Assembly: GCA_944472155.2 (NCBI GenBank) | Contig: OX235273.1 | Coordinates: 83,198,793-83,262,792 of the forward strand | DNA from: Trichobilharzia szidati | Taxonomy: Eukaryota; Platyhelminthes; Trematoda; Strigeidida; Schistosomatidae | Direction: 5' to 3' | Length of the DNA: 64,000 nucleotides | In this document: piece by piece, positions 12,540 to 24,495 of the stretch | Numbering within the stretch: position 1 is the stretch's first letter | Layout of the letters: each line of letters opens with the position of its first letter | The notes under the pieces: generated by a model | Seen by the model: only the letters and a program-made list of their open reading frames with translations | The model's database searches: none | What the model was told of the DNA's origin: nothing | Position numbers and translations under genes: made by a program

Positions 12540-14300
12540 TACAGATTAGTTTTGTATGAGTGTGTGTGTATGTATGTTATTTGTTATATGGAAAATACAT
12601 GAATTCATATGTGATAAACATGATCCTACATGTTTTAAAAGGTCATGGAGGCTCATAGAGTGTTTATTGAATTTTTTTTTCATTTGTCTTGCTTCATAAG
12701 AGTTTGCCATATAGGTGATAAGTCTATCCCTTCTTTCCTATTCACTGCATTCGATGTGGTTAAGATGTGCAAGGCTTCAGAAGTCAATCTTTCTTTATGT
12801 GAATGAAATCCTCTTCCAAGAATTTCGACATAGTCGAAATTAATCTTATGTCCGCTGTCTATAGCCGATCTTTTTCTAGACTTTTTAGTTCTACTTCATT
12901 TCTAGGTGGACGTTTCGTGCATAGTCTATGTTCATTCACTCTGACCTTCACCTGCCTACTGCTCTCCCCTATATAGCATGCATCACATTCTGAATACTTT
13001 ATCTTGTAGACAGAATTACTTTGTGACATTCTGGGAACTATATCTTTGACATGCACTAACGCTTTCTCCAGAGAATTAGAAGGTTTGACATAGACTTTAA
13101 TATTATATGAGGCAAATAGTCTTTGAAGTTGTTCAGCAGTGTCCTTTCGGTATGGGATGGCTATCGTCGATAGCCAGGATTTTTCAACTTTTTGTTTTCC
13201 CTTAGGCTGCTTTCTATTGAAAATATTATCTGGTAGCTTTCCAGGATAACCATTTCCAATCAAAATCTGTTTTATGTTGGATATCTCGTTCTCCATGTCG
13301 TCATTATCTGTCATAATGTTTTTCTAGCTCTGTTAACGAGATTGAAAGCTACCGAAACTTTCATTCCTATTGGATGGTCTGATTGGAAATTCAAATACTT
13401 CTTGGAATGTGTCGGCTTTCCGTATATGGTAAACTTTACTTTTTCGTCAGTTTGTCTTTTTACAAGACAATCAAGGAAGTTTAGAGTTCCCTCAGCCGAT
13501 TCTATTTCATTAGTAAACTCAATATATTCTGAGATTAAGTTAATTTCTGCTAGAAAGCTTTCTTTTTCAGCTTTCTTTATGATGATAAATGTGTCATGTA
13601 CATATCTGTACCAAATTCTAGGATGACAACTAAAACTTGTCAATGCTTTCTTTCCTGGGGCTTTCACATATAGGTTAGCTACAATTGGAGATGCTGGTGA
13701 ACCCATTGCAACTCCATTTGTTTGACAGTATAGTTTGTCTTTAAAGGTAAAATATGTAGATTCCAAACAAAGTTTTAAGCATTTTATAACTTCATCTATT
13801 GATAATAAAGATTTAGTTAATACTTCTTGATTGTTTTCAAGTTCATATTTCATAATATCGAGTGAATCACAAATAGGAATACTAGTAAATAAGGAAACCA
13901 CATCAAAACTTGCCATAATTTCGTCTTCTTCAATAATTATGTCCATTACTTTTCTCTTAAATCCCTCAATATTTTTGATGTTCGAAGGAATGTTGTATTG
14001 AAGTGGTTTCAGTATTCGTGATATGTATTTTGATAAAGTATATGTTACTGAGTTGGTAAAATCAATTATTGATCTTAAAGGAACATCTACTTTATGTATT
14101 TTCGGCCTTCCATAAAATCTCGCGGCCGTGTTTGTCTTGGGAGCTATTGAAAACCAAACTGAATTCCCTAGTTTTGGTTTCAATTCTCTAAGTATATTGC
14201 ATACTTGAGCTTTTACTTTGTTCATCGTACTGGACATTTTGTTTACTGGTACTAATGTGTGAGGTCTTGCTTCGATATGTTCCAAAGCTTTTTTGTCATA
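12540..14300 (-). mobile_element. Penelope-like element, left-arm copy (family 1), 5' truncated and broken
   Basis: PLE reverse transcriptase with a C-terminal GIY-YIG endonuclease, minus strand. The RT frame runs from about 14300 to 13311, with PKIHKVDVPLR, DVVSLFTSIP and GVAMGSPASPIVANLY. The catalytic YVDD box reads YVHD. A one-base insertion near 13314 moves the frame to the next segment (13314-12859), which holds CYIGESSRQVKVRVNEHR of the endonuclease. A 14-bp deletion near 12870 then breaks the C-terminus, remnants of which continue to about 12680. The N-terminal part present in the right copy is absent. Schistosome PLEs of this type include Cercyon; membership in that family is inference. 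Confidence 0.85.
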
Positions 14301-14732
14301 GTAGTCATTGTTATTCGCATTTCTCAATGAATGGAAAACAAAATGATACTGTTTTGATTGACGTTTGGTTATTGAATGTTATGAGCTTTATCAAGAAATT
14401 ACTAAACCATAATTTATAAGATCTCGGATAATTATGCAGTAACCGAATCATCTTTCTTTGGCATAAGGTAATTCTCAAGTTGTAATAGGATGGAGTCATT
14501 TATATCTGCACATAGACCTGGCCAAATGCAGATCACTTGACCCTAATAAGATTAGAAATCTAATAAATGGCTCAGCTACATCACTGAATGCAGTTACACA
14601 CAGCCACAAAATGGGACGGGATTAGACGGCAGACCTTAAAACGAATGTCAAAGAGTGGGTGCGTAGATTGAAATCTAGAAGTCCATTTACCGAAGCAGCT
14701 GAGAATACCTGCACTGGGAATGGTCCATCCCC

Positions 14733-14974
14733 TGTCTCAGACATCTTCAAAATTATATTACTCCTACAAAAATGAGGAGGAAGGAAGAGAACTGTATAAA
14801 TCAAGATTCGAGCAACAAATCACTTTTAGGAAGTCATCAATAAATTTTACTCTTTCAGTGTTTGATATATTCAATAAATTATTAATTGTTGATTCGTGCA
14901 TTCATACCTGGAAGTAGAATATTTTAGAATTCGATTAGCCCACCAGTGATGAAACTCGACTTTCTAGAAATACA
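14733..14974 (+). repeat. LTR-like repeat, copy 1
   Basis: About 242 bp, beginning TGTCTCAGACATC and ending TAGAAATACA. It shares long stretches with 30220-30472, including GTTTGATATATTCAATA-type sequence and GATGAAACTCGACTTTCT near the end. TGT...ACA ends suggest a solo LTR; no target duplication seen. Confidence 0.45.
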
Positions 14975-15239
14975 GTCGTGAAATCATTCTTGTTAGTCCA
15001 TCTAGTGCGATATCACGGAGCAGCTTTCTGGATATTGGAAACGTTAAATCCAACTTTGTGTTAACTTCAACCGAAGAGTATTCCGAGGTGGATATCGAAT
15101 GTTTTGCCCATGAAGACTTGAGCTTGAGAATAAATGAAGCGAAATTGATAATTGTGGTGAAAGTTCTTGACTTAAGTGTCAATGAAAAGGCTCCTCACAG
15201 TTTTTCTTAAAACATCTATGCGTCCATATAAATCACAAA

Positions 15240-15490
15240 TTATATAGCGAATTCAACGCTGACCAGACCGTTGAGTGACAGCAAATGACAGGCAGTCAAG
15301 CGGAAGGTGAATGGGAAGCGACGAGTTGGATGTGTGTCTGGGGTTGACATGGAGGAGATTGTGTGAGAAGGAGATGGATGCTTTGCTTCAATCATGGAGC
15401 CATCGAAAAGAGACTGCAGAACAACGGAGTGAAATGGAGATGTGCTTTGTTTAAGCCATATTTCCCACTCTTAATCTAAGGAAACTGTAA
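15240..15490 (+). mobile_element. RTE-type LINE 3' fragment
   Basis: Broken frames resembling the C-terminus of schistosome RTE elements: AVKRKVNGKRRVGC, then VDMEEIV and the EKRLQNNGVKW-like stretch, ending near TAATAATAATGA. The nearby relic at 49320-50000 shows the same C-terminal layout. Only the last part of the element is present. Confidence 0.5.
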
Positions 15491-17150
15491 TAATAATGAC
15501 ATACCACATCTTTCTTATCACAAGAACTTTCTACACCCGCCACTGTTAATTTTACTGTGGAGAGAAGATTACTTCAGATATACGATGGTGGAAAATTATA
15601 TGTGCTTAGAGCTTCACGAGTGTCAAGAAATTAACCTCACTTCTTGAATTTTCTTCCCCTAAGTCCCACTCAACTAATTCGCATTCAGACACTACTAACG
15701 AAGAAGTGTTTTTGATGAGAGCATATTTAAATATGATTATTAACGTAGGCTTATTCAGAGGAAAATGCTTTCATACTATAAATATTACCAGAGTAATTTA
15801 CTGAGTAATACTCACACTTTGTAAAAGATCTTTAAGCGGACTTGCGAGTGACAGAATCCCATGTGACACGATGGTGCTGATCTGCAGAAAAATCCAAATT
15901 CTAGCAAGGAATCTTCCTCCACCACTTTCGAGAAATACATGATTTCCGGTTGAAAGTAAATAAAACATATGCGTGAGTTCATTTTGCAGAATCAAGATAT
16001 GCTTGAATGGTTTAAACAAAAGAAAGTGAGAAAATTTCAAATATTATTTTGGACGGAAATTAAGTTGGTGACCTGAAAAGATCTTATGTTATTAGTAGCT
16101 TTTGTGGGGTGTCATATGTCACTACATAAATGTTAATGATAGGCTGGCAGTATTTCTACGCGTTGATGGTGAATTAATTTATAACTTCATACTCGATAAC
16201 TGATATTTTAACATTTTATCTCTTCTTAATATACACGTACACGGCTAACATGCAGTTACCACAAACAAATTATTCACTGGTGACGTGAATAAATGAGAAC
16301 TTAGGAATTCTACAGTAGTAAAAGGAGTAAAACTGACACACATTTGCTTCCTTTCTTGTCTGTTCATTACTGTGACCTCTAAATTAGCAAGCTAGTCAAA
16401 CCTCATCATGGTTCACTGAGAAGAGGTTAGATAGTCTTCATCTCCATTTCATTTGTGTTGAAATTTATACTACTCATCACTAGTAACCACCATGATATAA
16501 TATTGAAATCGCCATTTTATTACACCTTTACCACAGTTATTGATTCGCATTGGAATTCATCCTACTTATCGTCAAACGTTCCGTTACGAGTGGAATGATT
16601 CTCTTCTTATGGTTAAACTGAACACTGTTCATTCGAACCCATTTGATACTTATCCTCCTCATTCGCGTGTTGTTTGTATGTCCATGCGCATAACGTACTG
16701 GGTACAGCATTGTTGTGCTTCTGTACTGAAACACAGTGACAGTGCGTTTGACGCCATACATACTCAATACCTCACATTCTGAAATGTATAAATTCTACTT
16801 ATTATATATGTGTGATATACTACTGTGTTTTGGACAAATCGTGTGTGTGTATCACCGATTACAGATTATAGAATCCAGACTACTTGGAAGGAAACTACAG
16901 TCTCCTAGATGAATGATCCTCTTAGAACTCGGTGTACTTTCATTGAGTATCACTCTCTGTCTCCGTCGAATCATAGAATTATGTACTGCCAACTGGTACT
17001 TCTGGCGTAACTGTAATTAGTACCATTGAAATGATATGAAAAGTGGATTTTCAGATACTTTCAGCTAATTATCGGTGTTTGGATGTTGACTGTTGTGTTT
17101 CGCGGTACTGTGAAGCCAAAATATGCCGCACATGTCAGTCTCTTCATAAT
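15490..17150. other. Intergenic, nothing recognised
   Basis: Short frames on both strands; those at 16537-16782 overlap on opposite strands and show no family motif. Confidence 0.5.
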
Positions 17151-17345
17151 ACCTACATGATATATATTTCCAAAGTTTGAAACTAATGGGAATCATGGTG
17201 TGCACCTGTTAATTGTTATATAACTGTCAATGGAAATTCATTCATTTGTGTTCAACATTATAATACTTGCCGTAAGTAAGTAGTAGAAATATATTTTCTC
17301 ACTTCATAAAGACGGATTATTTTGCGATAGAATTTTAAACCACCT
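17150..17345. repeat. Host segment duplicated at 20960-21062 plus 22323-22440
   Basis: Shares GTTTGAAACTAATGGGAATC, GGTGTGCACCTGTTAATT and TAAAGACGGATTA-type blocks with the two segments flanking the foldback element. It represents the uninterrupted version of that site and lies next to the gene D relic. Confidence 0.55.
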
Positions 17346-17522
17346 GATGCATTCCGACTCTATTTAGCCACAAACACCGCTGGTCTCACAACATTTCATG
17401 ATGACTTTCTAGAGGAAAATCCTTTGAAAGCTAATAATAAATTGATAGAAGTCACGATCCATGATAAAAAATACTCCTACACATAATAATCACTCTTAGT
17501 TTAAATGAATAATCTTTTACCT

Positions 17523-17687
17523 CCGACACATATATCCTCCGCTTGAAGGTAAAGTCAATAGGTGGAAGGCCTGAAATGAGTGTTGATTCTCTTCACGATT
17601 GTACTAGTACCAATTCTCGAAGATGTTCCAGTGTCCATGGTGGTAAAATATGTTTCATCGAAATACTCCATTCCATTCATTGTAATG
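17523..17687 (-). pseudogene. Gene D: isolated, decayed exon 5 of a cathepsin D-like gene
   Basis: On the minus strand an acceptor-like TTCAG is followed from 17687 by SITMNGMEYFDET, then MDTGTSSRIGTST, then VKRINTHF and a shifted remnant of the PPIDFTFK segment that ends near a GTAAAA donor-like site at about 17522. The second-site motif DTGTS is preserved, but about 45 bp in the middle (the Cys-containing strand) is missing and a stop follows in frame. The exon begins NGMEYF, as in gene C and unlike the NGVEYC of A and E, so D and C are sister relics. No other exon of this gene was found on either side. Confidence 0.7.
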
Positions 17688-17699
17688 CTGAATTCATTG

Positions 17700-20600
17700 A
17701 TAATTACATGTGAATATCACCACTAACATCCTACAGGTAAATATTACGTCCAATATCAGGTAATTAGATTTTCATGAAAACTATGGAGAGTGTAAAAATC
17801 ACCACCACTGCGCTACAGATAGAATTTATCTCTGACACCAGTTGAGTAGACTTTCATCAAAACTATGGAGAGTGAGCTGTGGTTAGGCGAATACTCACCT
17901 CTGTTTGATTCATCCATGAGGAATACATTAGGTGCAAGGATGATGATATAACTTTGTGCCAGTTAACACATGATCCTTGCATACCCAATATTTCAATATC
18001 TTTCTCAAACTGATATGGGGATTTGTAACAGCTGTCTCATCTGTGTTTCAAATAATGCAACCACCCGAGCCGTTTTGAAACAAATTAATCCGTGTTTCAA
18101 GACCAGTCAGGTGGATTATCATCCGCACCAACACATGCCATAACCCTAAAACAAGTTGCATGTACAAGTTCCAAATGAACCAAATTGAGCAACAGACTGG
18201 TTGGCTTCAGCTAGCACCAAGTTGACTAGACTATAGCTCACCAGAGGGATGGCGTACTTAAAATACACATGTCACTTCCCATACACTGTACACATTCAAT
18301 AAAGCCGGTTGAAAGCAATGACAGTTCAATAATGGACTAGCCAGCCCCATCAAGCTCAACAAGAATCAGTATGATCAGTTCAAGTACAGGAGAGTGAACG
18401 GAGTATTGCTTGGGGTGAATGCCATCACAAAGTGTATTGAGAAACAGACACATACACTACTACTCAGTGTGGAGCATGATTAGCGCATCCCACACACCTA
18501 ATATTATTCACGAATATGAAGTTGAGAGACAATAAAACATCTCCAATAGGTTCAAGTTGAACTTATACTCACCGACCAAACTTTTATGAATAGCAGTTCA
18601 CCAAATCAATACACCTGAAAACGGCTTCTCGAACTGTTTACTTTCCCTTCATAAACTTTCGAAAAAATTTCAATCAAGACGCTTGCTTGCCATCAGACTT
18701 GTGTAAGTGTATTACTGTTTCCTGTGTGTTGCTATTCATTTTTGCCTTACATCTATTCACTGACTGACAGACTTTATCTCAATATTCTACAGAAAAATGT
18801 TTCACTGCAACACTGAGATATTGTCATGATAACAGAAAATGAGACTCTTTAAAAAAAAATATTCTTGTCTCCATTAATCACAGAATGTTAAGTACTCTGA
18901 GAATTAAATTTCATAATTCCTTGTATCGGAAAATGACTATTACTTTCGGCAGTGGCCAAACATGTGCATGTGATTCGCGTCATTTTAGACTGGTACAGAA
19001 AATTAGGTGGGACAAATTGCACACGATAACATTCTGTCAAATAAACAGTGTTAGGTATAAAACAGCTTAATATGGATATACATCAGTTTGTCTTGACCAA
19101 GATCCGACGAGTGGTGAACGAAATGAGAGGGCTGATTGCGCCGACATTTTCATAATATTTGCAACAATTTAGATTCTCAGTGTAGATACTTGGTGCATTG
19201 TTGACAAGTGTGTGATCGAATACGCTACTCTTGCACTTACCATTAAACTAAGTGAACAACTTCACAATATACAGTGATTAACAAGCACTAGGGATTTGGA
19301 AGTTAAATGAATATCTTCTGCTCCACTCAAATTCCTCTTTAATTCCCATCTCAATTTTTATGATTTGATTACTGCGATATAATTGAAAACCAACATGAGA
19401 AATGTGTAGTCTTTATACCAAGAAGTAAGACAACAAATTCTCTACATATCGGACCCTGAACATGTTTACTGTAACATTTGGAAATATGTCCTTGAGCATC
19501 AGCAGAAAGGAATAAGAAATCAGCTATCTACGCAAGCATCGTCAGTAGTCAATTCATAATAATAATTAACTCGTTGAAATAGTTCGTGGAAGATGCAACA
19601 TTATCTGTACTAGACCGACACACTCAACTAACTACAAATGTCCAAACACTTCATTTTATGATATTACCTATGTAGCAATGAAACATAAATGTTTATATGG
19701 ACATATTACGGTCATTCCGTCAGTGACTGCCTGTGTCACTGCGTTTATAGTGGGATCCCACCTTTGACAGTGGACTAGTATTATTGGGTGATGTTTCAGT
19801 GGATGTTCTCCGTATGCAATCTCTGGGAAATCAGCTTCGTCTTCTGATGGAGATAAAATATCAACTAACAAATTTCTTTTCAGACACTGGATACATTTCT
19901 CCCTCTTCATGATTCTAAATGGAGTCAGAGCAATAATTTCAGGAGAATAAGATGGTACCCTCATTGATTTCGTCGGCTTCTCATTTTCTGTTTACAGCCT
20001 AAAAAAACTACTAGACTTATGTTTAGAACAATTTTAACATGCTTACAAATTTTCTATAGATGGTTTGTAGCTATTAGATTTGTTTTTACGAGTTGATCAC
20101 GGATTGATATCAGTTAGGGAACCAATGAAATGTTGCATGATGTCAGTTGACAAGATGCTCCAAACTGAATGAACAGTGTCCAGCAAATCAAACTTATCTA
20201 GTTGTTTCCCAGAGATTTCAAGTTCGAACAAAATTATTGTATGCATACAATGATGAAGGAGTTGTATGATCAAGACAAGAGGTGAGTTAGCTGTTGGGTG
20301 ACTAATAAAATGAGGAATAATATAGTGAGTTCAAAATAAAAGTCTCAGAGTTATACCATATCAAAGGAGGTGAGGTTAAAGCTAATGACTAGGTTATCAA
20401 GTGAATAAGAGAATATTGACGTCCAGTTGTCAGGGCGAGAATAGATTGATAACTGCTTCTGTCTGAACACATAAATCCCGTTTCAGGCGTTTGATAGGGA
20501 TTGCTTCACCAAACTGGATGAGTATTGAGCTATTTTGTCTGCTTATAATTTGAAAGAGGTGGATATTATGAAAACGCATTCTCGGAGACCTATCATCTAA

Positions 20601-20950
20601 CACAAATAATTCCCACCTGGACCTGCTACTGTCCTCAATCGCCATAGAGCCTAGATATCACTTTCGATGTATAACTTTTGACCTAGTAGATGAGCTCTGC
20701 ATTAATCTAAAGTACACATCATCTGTAAACATTCATTGTCGACCGCTGAATACTTTCCTTCCCTATATGTTAGCAGATGACTGACATATTAGACAACTCA
20801 GTCAATCCTGGGCTCGTGTTCTATGGTCACCTGCACCCATAAATACAGTGAAATGTTTTCCAGGTACAGGCAGTTTGAACTTAATTATCTGGAAGTCTGA
20901 ATGCTGTTAAATACAGTCGAATATACTCTGCGAGTCTTCTGACCAGAAAG
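17700..20950. other. Intergenic, one unassigned 98-codon frame
   Basis: The longest frame is on the minus strand at 19668-19964 (starts MRVPSYSPEIIALTPF, includes SPSEDEADFPE). I recognise no domain, and it has no clear splice or promoter context; possibly a retroelement scrap. The rest shows no feature. Confidence 0.4.
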
Positions 20951-21062
20951 ATATGGAGTGACCTTGTAGTCTGTATTACCACGAAAGTTTGAAGCTAATG
21001 GAAATCAGGGTGTGCACTTGTTAATTCTAATCTTACTATCCACTGAAATTCTTCTATTTGTG

Positions 21063-22322
21063 AAATATAATATTTGTTGTCGTCACAATAAAGGCCAGTT
21101 ATGCGGCGGATACATTTTTAACTTAGAATAACAGATTATGTAACATTTTATATTCGTCTACTAATCTTATAATTATGTACCCCTTTCCAAAATTCTACAC
21201 ACCTTATGCATTATTCTACATACGACATTAATTATTTTACCACATGACATTAAACTATGATTATTATCACAAATATTTTAATTGCATGTCATACTATTAT
21301 TATTTCATGTATTCACACCTTTGACCTAATTCCCTCACTGGATATAATTTTTATAAAAAACCATATACATACGATTGTACAGCTTCATAATAAATTCGTT
21401 GAAAAGAGTCTCTTCGCTGAATATTGTGTTCTTAATAACACATTAGTTATGGGGTCAATTTATATGGAAAAGTTCAATTAAACAAAGTGACATAATCTTA
21501 TGCCCCCTTGTGTATTCAAAAACAGTTTGTCATTACTCTTAACCTACGTTGGTAATCCTTATTTGATTGGATTACCAAACGTTTGTGTTAATTATTCTTA
21601 ATTCTTTTTTTGTCACTTCGTTTAATTTAACTTTTCCATATATATTGACTTGACAAGTAAATGTGTGATCAGATTGTTCGAAATATATAGTGCAAATACA
21701 TCACATTTTTCAGATAATCTCCGTCTTCTAATAGTTATGGGGTGTCAAAATAAATAGTCGTATTTGTGTGACAAACGTGCTAGCTGAATTCGATTACAAA
21801 ATATTGTAAAACGGGAGACAATAGTGATTAATCATAATAGATTTGCAGAGTGTGGGGTAGGAAAATTGACAAGTCAGTTCAAGGTTATAAAAGGTGTCAG
21901 GAGAGTGGCTAGTACAAAGTGGTCTGTGTTGCGGTATACTAATTCCTGTTTAACACAGACCACTTTGTACTAGCCACTCACCTGACACCTTTTATAACCT
22001 TGAACTGACTTGTCAATTTTCCTACCCCACACTCTGCAAATCTATTATGATTAATCACTATTGTCTCCCGTTTTACAATATTTTGTAATCGAATTCAGCT
22101 AGCACGTTTGTCACACAAATACGACTATTTATTTTGACACCCCATAACTAATCTGTTGTTCTACGTTAAAAATGTATCCGCCGCATAACTGGCCTTTATT
22201 GTAACGACAACAAATATTATATTTTATAATTGTAAGAACCTGAAGAGAAATTATTGAAAAGAATATTCTTCGTTCAGATTGACTTTTAATTCATAATATG
22301 GGAATTTTCCACACTATCAAAT
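21063..22322. mobile_element. Foldback element with nested inverted repeats, about 1.26 kb
   Basis: Inner arms 21732-21930 and 21952-22150 are 199 bp each, near-perfect reverse complements around a 21-nt loop (one mismatch seen). Outer arms about 21065-21132 and 22153-22235 are also reverse complements. The outer and inner arms abut on the right but are separated by about 600 bp on the left. That 600-bp piece has its own inverted pair (21463-21493 with 21611-21645). CTTCTATTTGTG (21051-21062) and CTTCTCTTTGTG (22323-22334) flank the whole and may be a target duplication. No transposase ORF, so non-autonomous. Confidence 0.7.
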
Positions 22323-22439
22323 CTTCTCTTTGTGTTCAACTTTATACTACTTGCCATTAGTAAGTAGTCTTTCTTACTTCTTAAAGACGGATTAGTTTGC
22401 GATCGAGGTTTAACCCACCTAATGTATTTGGGCACTTTT

Positions 22440-24360
22440 TGATGCATGGTAATTAATTTCTTATAGTTGAACATTACTTGCTCTATATTCTTTTTTTCTG
22501 TACTCGTTAGTGTTGAACACTGTTTATTCGCATCCCTTTATTCCGTGTCTTGCATTAACAAGCTATTTAAATAACACGTGGATCGTCTTTGACACGGCTC
22601 TACTGTTTTTGGATTATTGACTCAGACTAACTGTGATTTTCGACACAGACACATCACAATCGAGGTTTGTATATTGCATTTCATATTTTATGTTTAATAT
22701 TTTACCGTAGTTTGGACATATCCTGTTTATTCGAATTTAAGTCAACACACAAAGTGCAGTTGTAATCATTGTTGGATTCCTGGTTGTCTATACATCAGTC
22801 AACTTGATATGTGTGTTCACTCACAATACTTCAATCAATGATTTCACCACATATGTCACCATGTATTGATTTGATTGTCTGATCCACTTGTTATTCGGAT
22901 AAGCAGTGGTGAATGAACTGTCAAACACTGTGCAGGAGGAAGAAACTGTTCACTTCAACTTTTCACAATTACAAATCACTTCGTAGTACTTTTATGTTTA
23001 TTCATCCTGCTTATATTGAATGAATTTATAGAAGTCATCGGGTAATCGATGGTGTCAAAGTATGCTATCGTCAAACATATTTTAATTTGCTCAGTAGATA
23101 ACAGGGTGAATGTAGCAAAATGAACACTCAGCTTCCCTGAAACTGTTTGCAACTCAGCCTAGTGTTTCTTTGTTGATTATTTGCATGATAACTTATGTTG
23201 ATTTTATTACACTCACTAACCATTCATTTCAACAATTTCCAAGATGTAGACGTGTGGAAACTACTGGTAAATTAGGTAGAATTCGACTATGTCAGAACAA
23301 CGAAAGCATGTGACTAGCTGAGGATAGTGTGACTTGTTTGTGAATGCAAGACAGTATTTAACCAGAAATAGAATTGATTCTGTGTGAACATTTTGTATTT
23401 GACTAAAGTAAGATATTTACTCTGGATAATTACCTGATCGACGAAAACATCACAGCTGACATAAAATGTGTCCAGACAGAATTTACTTTTACGGAGATAG
23501 GACGACATGAAACTAGAGTATTTAAATGAGATTAAATAATATAAACTTTTTACAATTAAGAAATTGAAACTGACAACAGACTGATGGGCGGTACGGAGGC
23601 AAATCGAGAATCAACATTGCCTTCTGACTATAGTTGCTGTCGTGTCATTCTAAGATGATGATTTGAAATCTGTTGAAGAACCAATACAAATCAGAGATTC
23701 CTTATTCGAGTCGTGTCAGCTGTCGGTGTACATGTAGCTACCAGGGATGTGTACCACTCAAGAGTCTCTAACTAGAACGAAACGCCTTTTCGGTTCTCAG
23801 TGCTGAGTTTTATTATCATTATTATTGATACTATTTGCCACCATTTGAACGGTAATCATGCATATCTTACTGGTTAATTTCACACACAGTGTCATTCTAT
23901 TCAGTTCTAATTATTCATTCCTCTAAGCTTGTATAACGGTTCCTACACGAGACAACCTATTATCTTCTCTTCTACTTGCATTAACTGCATATTTTGTAAA
24001 CACCAATATTAATATAAAAACCAACACCATCTTTTCAACCAAACCGATTCCACTCTATCAGTTACATCGCTATTATTCATAAGGTTATGTATCCGCATTC
24101 GCTGCCTAGTTGATGGAAATGTTTACAGATTTGAAACTGTTCAAACCGAAGGCAAAGTTGTTGAAAAAACAATTGTTCACTTAAATATTTCTTATTTGGA
24201 GTATTCAAAGAGAATTTCGAAATTACGCAAATCAAATATCTTTCCACACATCTCAAATCCATTATGTTAAGAGAACTCAGTTGCGCATATATCGTATATA
24301 TTTAGTTATTCATAAAGCACGTTTACATTTGCCATCATTCGCAAACATCACTTAATAATA
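22440..24360. other. Intergenic upstream of gene B, nothing recognised
   Basis: AT-rich with only chance frames of about 60 codons. Confidence 0.5.
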
Positions 24361-24362
24361 TA

Positions 24363-24430
24363 CTGACAACAAACAAAATCACAGTGATCTCCAATCAGAA
24401 ATTTCGTTGTTACGAGCGTGTTAATATAAG
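24363..24430 (+). promoter_or_regulatory. Gene B core promoter: CTGACAACAAAC element, CCAAT box, TATA-like box
   Basis: CTGACAACAAAC at 24363-24374, CCAATCAGA at 24391-24399 and AATATAAG at 24423-24430; the ATG is at 24496. The 32-bp step from CCAAT to TATA is identical to that of gene E although the surrounding sequence has diverged, which argues for function. Confidence 0.6.
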
Positions 24431-24495
24431 AGTATGCACATTTAGACAGAAAGACATCGTCAACATTTTCGCATCTCCTTCTGATATTCATTGCA

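Larger units (their letters stand above)
3051..14300. repeat. Left arm of a >10 kb inverted duplication
   Basis: Read on the minus strand, this stretch matches 53750-64000 through gene exons, introns, intergenic DNA and a PLE. The base at 3051 pairs with 64000, exon 5 at 3529 with 63503, the ATG at 10154 with 56878, and the PLE at about 14300 with about 53750. In the 120 bp of intron 1 that I compared by eye there were about four substitutions. The left arm carries an extra PLE fragment (11450-12530) absent from the right. Its outer limit is not known, because the partner runs off the window. Confidence 0.9.

Noticed and set aside
16537..16782. Opposite-strand frames of 76 and 80 codons
   Set aside because: Mutually overlapping, no motif, no repeat partner or transcript signal; chance frames.
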